Shown: positions 57,611 to 64,000 of the stretch, in pieces | Numbering within the stretch: position 1 is the stretch's first letter | Layout: the number at the start of each line of letters is the position of its first letter | Assembly: GCA_963971425.1 (NCBI GenBank) | Contig: OZ020525.1 | Span: 19,970,187-20,034,186 of the forward strand | Length of the DNA: 64,000 nucleotides | Direction of reading: 5' to 3' | Origin: Bryoerythrophyllum caledonicum | Taxonomy: Eukaryota; Streptophyta; Bryopsida; Pottiales; Pottiaceae | Notes under the pieces: generated by a model | The model's input: the letters and a program-made list of their open reading frames with translations, nothing else | What the model was told of the DNA's origin: nothing | The model's database searches: none | Made by a program: the position numbers and the translations under genes

Positions 57611-58602
57611 TTAACCCGTAGAGGACCAATGCATTTTAGAGGGAAAAACTAGTCCAAAACTGCCACTACCATAAAGAGGCATGAAAATCACATTATATAG
57701 TAAAATTTTGCACTTTTAGCCGTAAGATCTTAAAATGGACTTCTATATGAACAAACTATAGTTTTTTCCGTTGCAATCCACCACATAGATTTGAAGATTA
57801 TAGCATATGAATTGCAATAAAAAGTTTTTTTTCCCCCTTGCCTAACAATGTGTAAAAACGTTCAACTTGGGTTAGTATGCTATTTTTCACTAAAGACAAG
57901 AACTTTTTTTTGACAACATGAATGGAAATAATATTACTTGTGGGTGTTGAAAATCTCACATTCAATAGAGTGTCCTGGGAAATATTTTTGGAGGTGCCCG
58001 ATGTGCTAGCTCTTCCAAAAATGGTTTGAAAACCTTATAACTTTTTCATTCAATGTAGGATTTAGAAAAAAATTATTCTCCGACTAAGAGCATCTCCACC
58101 CGGAGACAGAGAACCACCAAATTGGAGTTTTGTGAGGTCAAATAGTTGCACCCAACACCTCAAAACGGGGAAACTTTATAAAATTTTAGAAGTTTTGGTG
58201 CATGGCACACCAAAATCTCCTTGGATGGGGGGAGTGTGCCATTTTTTGATGTTGGCGACACACCCATACCCTCGCGACACGTGGCGCCATGTCATTGATG
58301 GCGACACGTGGCGCCATGTCATTGGTGGTGGGAGGTGAAAGGTGAAAACGTTTTTGTGGGTTGAAAATTTTGGAGCTTTGCGGTGGAGCTCTTATTACTC
58401 CAAACCCTAAACCACTCCTGGCGTGGAGTAGATTTTCCGACTTAGCGTGGAAAATTCCACGCTAGGAGTGGAGATGCTCTAAGATTTTAGTAATGCCCTT
58501 CTACAGTAAAAATTCAAAGTGGAATGTTAGAAATTGACATCATAGGAACCTGACCGAACCTTCAAATTGCCATTTCTGGACACTTGGTCCTTTCTGGGTC
58601 AA
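57611..58602. mobile_element. TTAA-family element interrupted by a nested MITE
   Basis: TTAA 57611-57614, CCCGTAGAGGACCAATGC start, CACTTGGTCCTTTCTGGG end at 58598, then tcaa. Internal gccgtaagatctta block as in the other copies. A 392-bp MITE sits at 58088-58479. Confidence 0.7.
58088..58479. mobile_element. nested MITE with GAGCATCTCCAC ends and TAA target duplication
   Basis: TAA (58085-58087) GAGCATCTCCACCC ... AGTGGAGATGCTC TAA (58480-58482). TSD and TIR fit the Tourist/Harbinger type. Inside, a 28-bp direct repeat (gcgacacgtggcgccatgtc..) occurs twice at about 58256-58325. Confidence 0.85.
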
Positions 58603-58916
58603 ACACATGAGTCAGGTATAAATTACTGTTCCATGCCTTTTGAAGTACTGTTCCGTACCTGATTCCGCGCAGAAATATGGACAGAACATTCTATGGAAAA
58701 GAGCCGAGATGTTTCTCCGTGACCTTCCGAACAGAGACGCAGGCAACGACGTTGGTCACCGACTAACCGAGTCACAGCTCAATACAACTTCGCCCATTTG
58801 ACAACCGGCCACCCACTGACAACTGGATTCCCGATAAAAGCTAAAGTATACCCTTGCACATCCTCCAACTAGATTCAGACACGTTAGCATCCACCCGTTG
58901 CATCGCTGACATCACC
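58603..58916. other. distal 5' flank of the polyubiquitin gene
   Basis: No gene recognised; base composition shifts toward GC from about 58690. Confidence 0.4.
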
Positions 58917-58919
58917 GAC

Positions 58920-58926
58920 ACGTGGC
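58920..58926 (+). promoter_or_regulatory. ABRE-like ACGTGGC
   Basis: acacgtggc about 220 bp upstream of the TATA box; a common bZIP target in stress-responsive plant promoters. Confidence 0.35.
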
Positions 58927-58950
58927 ACCCACCATTCACCGGAACGCGAT

Positions 58951-58965
58951 CTTCACGAAGTTTCC
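58951..58965. promoter_or_regulatory. heat-shock element upstream of polyubiquitin
   Basis: cTTCacGAAgtTTCc: three alternating TTC/GAA pentamers at exact 5-bp spacing, about 175 bp upstream of the TATA box. Plant polyubiquitin genes are commonly heat-induced. Confidence 0.6.
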
Positions 58966-59139
58966 TTGCCTTTAAAGCTAAAGCGAGATGGACGGTACTT
59001 CCCACCCACGCAACGTCCTCCACCTCTTCATCTATCCGAGAAGGTCATCCATAATGTTTGATCCTAATAACAACTTTAATAACGAGAACCATATTATCAT
59101 CTATTTACACATTCATCACACTTTCGACTTGAGCTCTGA

Positions 59140-59146
59140 TATAAAC
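59140..59146 (+). promoter_or_regulatory. TATA box of the polyubiquitin gene
   Basis: tataaac in ctgatataaacccc, 141 bp before the ATG; a start site near 59170 would leave a leader of about 115 nt. Confidence 0.65.
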
Positions 59147-59238
59147 CCCAGAGCTCTGCTTCTCAATTCAATTCGTAGTGCGCTTTCATTTACAGCGATT
59201 TCAGAGAAGGAGAGAGTGAGATTGCTTAGTTTGAGTGA

Positions 59239-60432
<1,194 letters not shown>

Positions 60433-62500
60433 GTTTTCTTAAGTACCTGTAGTTCTTGTATAAAGTAAAAATTTCCATATTTTTTTATTTTTCAATTCCT
60501 CCTACTTGTATGTAAAGATGTTTTGAATCTTGTTCGGATTGAGATGGGAAATTGATAGTTGCATACTAATGAAGAGAGAAATTTTATAAATAGACTAAAA
60601 TCATTTTGCATGTGTATACTATGGGGCATCAAAATACTATAAGTATGGTATTATTGTATTTTAGTGTATGTGGTGTAATTTATGTTGTTCCTATCTTTTT
60701 CCATGAGCTTTAAACTCCAAATAATAATTTGATTTTGGGAAAGTGTTCATGTAATGTATAAGCAAATTTGAACTTACTCAATCTGCATGAAATCTATGAG
60801 AAATTAAGTTGTGAAATTAGAACACCCTCTAGTGAACATGTCTAGATTTTGTGTAAATGATGAAGTAAATAGTTGTAATGAGATGTATCCACTCATAACA
60901 TCTCTAAGTCCATGAAATGTAGTTTGTCCAAGATTCACAATCAAAGGGCAAAGCTTGGTTGCCATTGTGTATCATTTGTTCATCGATAACTTTTGTACAT
61001 CACCCCAATATGAAGTAGATGCACATGACCACCATATGGGGCTTCATCTCCCAGATATAATTCCTAAAAGTACAGGTTGGGCTCCTCATGCTCACACCAA
61101 TTTCATGGTAAAATTTGATATGGTTCTTAACCAAACCATTTGATTACCCTCTTTTGATTTACCTTTTTAACCATATTATTACCACAACGTTCCCATTGCA
61201 TTTCTGATGAGTTCCCTTGATGTAACCATCTCTGGATTTCTTTGAAGAAGGCACCTGTGATGATTCAACACGATACTTTCAGGCAGTTGTGTTAACACAT
61301 ACAATCAAAAGTGGTCGCTTTGTGACTTGAAGAGCAATAATTTCTTCTTCTACACTTTTAGAGCTACACATTAGGTGGGAATCCTTCGTGATGTGGTTTT
61401 CTCATCGCATTCAGGCAAAATGGTACGGTAGCAATTTTAACAGCTCTTATCATGTAATGTGGAGGTCATTTCGTACAATGTTTTAGTTGAATATACCGGT
61501 AGTCTTGAATTATGATGTTCTCTTGGTGTTTGATTAGCGAGAGTGAAATATACAGTGTTTAGAAGTTGCATGCATCTTCTTAATCACTTTTTTTTTTTTC
61601 CTAATTACGACTTTTCGAACTCAAGACTTATGCTGGTGTTTTATTTTGAGTTGCCACTGACTCTTATAGAATGTCTAGTTTTAGTATCTATATGTTGAAA
61701 GTTGAATTTGAGTTGTGATTTAAACTTCAGGGATGGTTTAATAGGGTCATGGTTCACTAGGGTTACTCACTTTTGGGCACAAACTGAGGATTTAATTAAA
61801 AATTGAAAAAAAAGTTTTTAACATTTTGGTTGATTGGTGACAGAAGTTAACTTGATCCTACATGTAGGCTTGATTTTTTTTTTGTTATCTAATTCCTTCT
61901 ACAAGGAATTTTTGTACATGATGTATGGTTACGTCGATAGTACCAATTCTTAAGGACAAAGTAGGGGTGAAGTATTTTCAGAAGATTGTACAAAGAGTGG
62001 AGGTTCAAAATTTTGTCATTGTGATCCTTCATAAGCTTAAAAATTTTCCAATATTTTTATTGTCAATGCATGTTTTTCTTAATGTATTCAAAGTCTTGTT
62101 CACTTTTGCTACTCTTTAATGATATTTAACCAGATGTGGATTTTCAAATGCTCATAGTAAGACCATTGTTTTCTTGAATTAAATATATGAGGTGTTTTCT
62201 GACATCTACATTTTTCATTAATGTCAAAAAAACAACTCAAATGTTGAATTGGAACATAATTTGAGTGAGTTATGATCTTCAAAAGAGTTGTAATATTTTC
62301 ATAGGTCTTGGTGAGTAGCCAACAATATTTCCAATCTTATTTCCAGTTATTTGGTTAAATACCAAATCTCTACACCAAACGTCAACAAGTGAAAAAGAAT
62401 TGATGCCAATTTTTACTAGAGTTGGCAAAAAGTGTTCAAGTTGGCATATAGTGTACTGTATAGTCCCTATACTAGATGCGCAGTTTGCAACTAGTGTCCA
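60433..62500. other. polyubiquitin 3' flank and long unrecognised AT-rich spacer
   Basis: 60640-60770 matches the reverse complement of about 44510-44640 (ttttagtgtat, ccatgag..ttaaactccaaat), so an inverted fragment of the copy C repeat lies here. A forward fragment (tgcatgaaatctatgagaaa) follows at 60786. The rest shows no gene. Confidence 0.45.
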
Positions 62501-62600
62501 AGAACTTCGACTTTAGTGTCCGAGAACTTTGGCTTTAGTGTCCAAGAACTTCGACTTTAGTGTCCAAGAACTTCAAATATAGTGTCCATTGCACTAAACA
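62501..62600 (+). repeat. 24-bp tandem repeat, about four copies
   Basis: Unit agtgtccaagaacttcgact(tt) with one or two changes per copy. Confidence 0.85.
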
Positions 62601-62706
62601 TGAAATTTTAGTGTAAATTTTAGTGTGGCGTGGCGGGATTGTGTTCAAAGAAGTAGTAATGGGTCTTACTTGGACGCCTAGTGTAGGGAAGCACAAGAAA
62701 AGTGTT

Positions 62707-62731
62707 TACCCTCGAAAGGGGGAAGTAGTTC
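62707..62731 (+). repeat. isolated 24-bp match to the LINE 3' region
   Basis: accctcgaaagggggaagta and the next four bases are identical to 37262-37285 in LINE B and near-identical to the LINE A equivalent. No further LINE sequence surrounds it. Confidence 0.6.
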
Positions 62732-62745
62732 TACTACACTACCCT

Positions 62746-63043
62746 ATGTCCTTTGCCCAGGGCAAATTGACCCCCTCGTTGGTACTTATCCGAGGTGGGC
62801 CCTGTCTTAATTGCATGGGGTTATTTTTCTGGCCCTCTTATTTTGGGGGGTCTAAAGGCTTTTTTTGGATTTTTTGGGACAAATTTGGAGCCCACAGCCA
62901 TTGTTAACCCTAGAGGACCCTTCCTTGCTATAAATAGGGCCTCAATTAAAAAACTTAATAGGGTCCAGGTTTGGCCCCACCACCTTGTGACCCCCTCGGG
63001 TAAGTACCAACGAGGGGTCAATTCGCCTTGGGCATGTCCTTTG
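62746..63043. mobile_element. Mutator-like MITE (278 bp) with 10-bp target duplication
   Basis: atgtcctttg at 62746-62755 and 63034-63043 flank an element starting CCCAGGGCAAATTGACCCC and ending GGGGTCAATTCGCCTTGGGC; the inverted ends also share tcgttggtactta.. (about 45 bp). A 9-10-bp duplication with long TIRs is Mutator-like. Confidence 0.8.
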
Positions 63044-63439
63044 GCCACAGGCTTAGCGAAGAGAATGAACAAACACTACATTGACGCCAGTCCCCAATGG
63101 AGACTGGAGTTCTTCTTCTGGGTCTTACTTAATGGAATATGGAGTCAAATTTGACGGCAGAGATTGGTACGCGGAGTAAGGCAAGAAAGGTGCTGAGGAG
63201 ATTCAACGAAATGGCTTTGGAATACCTGAAACTTTATTCAACCAGACTATGGACTGCAATGACCATAACCAGTCATCATTGGGTGACAATCCACACTTGG
63301 GTGTAGTACTATCTCAGATGTTCTGTGGGCAACCTGGATATGAAATTCATTTCAGTGGCAAGTAATGACGTGAAAACTGGAGTGTATCAAAGTCTGCTAA
63401 ACTATTTCAGTTTTTTAAAAACCAAACCTCTTCCACATT
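63044..63439. other. unrecognised; perhaps upstream remnant of the NB-ARC gene
   Basis: Contains short open stretches on the plus strand but no motif I can name. Confidence 0.3.
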
Positions 63440-63760
63440 TGTTGAACATTACTACCCATGTGCATGCAGTGGCGGAGCCCATTGAGGAAAAGGATTGAGT
63501 ATAAATTGTTCTTAGCAATTGACAATGTGTGGAATGAAGACGAGTCCAGGAAGCAAATGGAACTTGCTCTTCTGGGGATGGACTTTCAGCTGGAAAGTCT
63601 TGTGATCACAACATCACGCAACCATGAGCTTCTGGAGTGTTGCTTTGAGATGCCTGTGTTGGATAAGATGATGCCATGGCAATACTGTTTCAATATGCCG
63701 CCCTGGACATGATATTCAAAGCATCAAGGAACTCCAGCTTGTAGTAGTTGACAAGGTGTC
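63440..63760 (+). pseudogene. NB-ARC (NLR resistance-protein type) fragment, frameshifted
   Basis: The frame at 63458-63712 contains KLFLAIDNVWNEDESRKQ (Walker B / kinase-2 type) and SLVITTSRNHELLE (RNBS-B type), in the order and spacing of the NB-ARC domain of plant NLR immune receptors. Near 63665 the text continues in another frame as DDAMAILFQYAALDMIF, resembling the segment that follows in NLRs, so a frameshift is likely. No P-loop, LRR or other domain was seen upstream, and downstream sequence to 64000 is not readable as one frame. A decayed gene piece; an unusual exon structure is less likely. Confidence 0.6.
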
Positions 63761-64000
63761 AGAGCGTTCCTTCATGACAAAAGGTGCCATCTCCCAAGAA
63801 GGATCTGAGAAGCAGTATGATGCGTTTCTTTCAGAAGTGAGAACTTTCAAATCGCAGTGCATAAAACCGAGGTGTGCTGACTTGAGGTGGTGCAAGACGT
63901 GTGGGCGTTGCTGATAAAAGTGTACGCTCCTGGGGAATAATGGAGCCAGTCATAAAGCAGCCGCATATAGCAGCCATACGGCTGGCATGCGGCCCCCATC
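63761..64000. other. unrecognised window end
   Basis: May be further NLR remnant; no motif recognised. Confidence 0.3.

Overview
The window looks like nuclear DNA of a land plant, most likely a non-seed plant such as a moss, liverwort or fern; this is an inference from content. Four spliced or intact genes have plant-type products: a SINA-like ubiquitin ligase, a plastid-type MATE transporter, a 1-Cys peroxiredoxin and a polyubiquitin. Most of the remaining sequence is mobile-element debris. The element mix (Tc1-like DD34E transposase, TTAA-flanked elements, a LINE with a 2A-like motif, a methyltransferase-carrying Gag element) is unusual for a flowering plant.

Layout. 1-1462: last two exons of a SINA-like E3 gene that enters from the left. 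2675-2857 (-): a tiny hydrophobic/basic/glycine-rich protein, related to two larger paralogues at 16980 and 40732. About 3772-8070 (-): a decayed Gag / C5-DNA-methyltransferase / PHD-finger element. 10778-12746: a Tc1-like element between two 163-bp direct repeats. 12894-14867: a TTAA-flanked non-autonomous element and a fold-back element made of about 180-bp units. 15146-17854 and 37389-41557: two copies of a segmental duplication, each with one copy of the glycine-rich gene. A third, older copy of part of it is at about 44430-45140. Between the copies lie two inverted LINEs: A (-, about 21694 to beyond 31574, ORF1 and ORF2 nearly complete but broken) and B (+, 33432-37388, 5'-truncated). 46541-51306 (+): a 13-exon MATE gene of 576 codons with three related MITEs in its introns. 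52290-53359 (+): 1-Cys peroxiredoxin in four exons. 54.6-58.6 kb: more TTAA-type elements and a nested MITE. 59287-60432 (+): polyubiquitin with five repeats and a TATA box and heat-shock element upstream. 62.5-64 kb: minisatellite, a Mutator-like MITE and a decayed NB-ARC fragment.

The host genes do not form a pathway. SINA ligase and polyubiquitin both belong to the ubiquitin system; peroxiredoxin and polyubiquitin both look stress-responsive from their upstream motifs. The most distinctive content is the methyltransferase-bearing element, the LINE with a 2A-like peptide and a conserved 3' hairpin, and a set of paralogous empty sites that let several transposon insertions be defined and ordered in time from sequence alone. 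Everything was read by eye; edges of old repeats are approximate.
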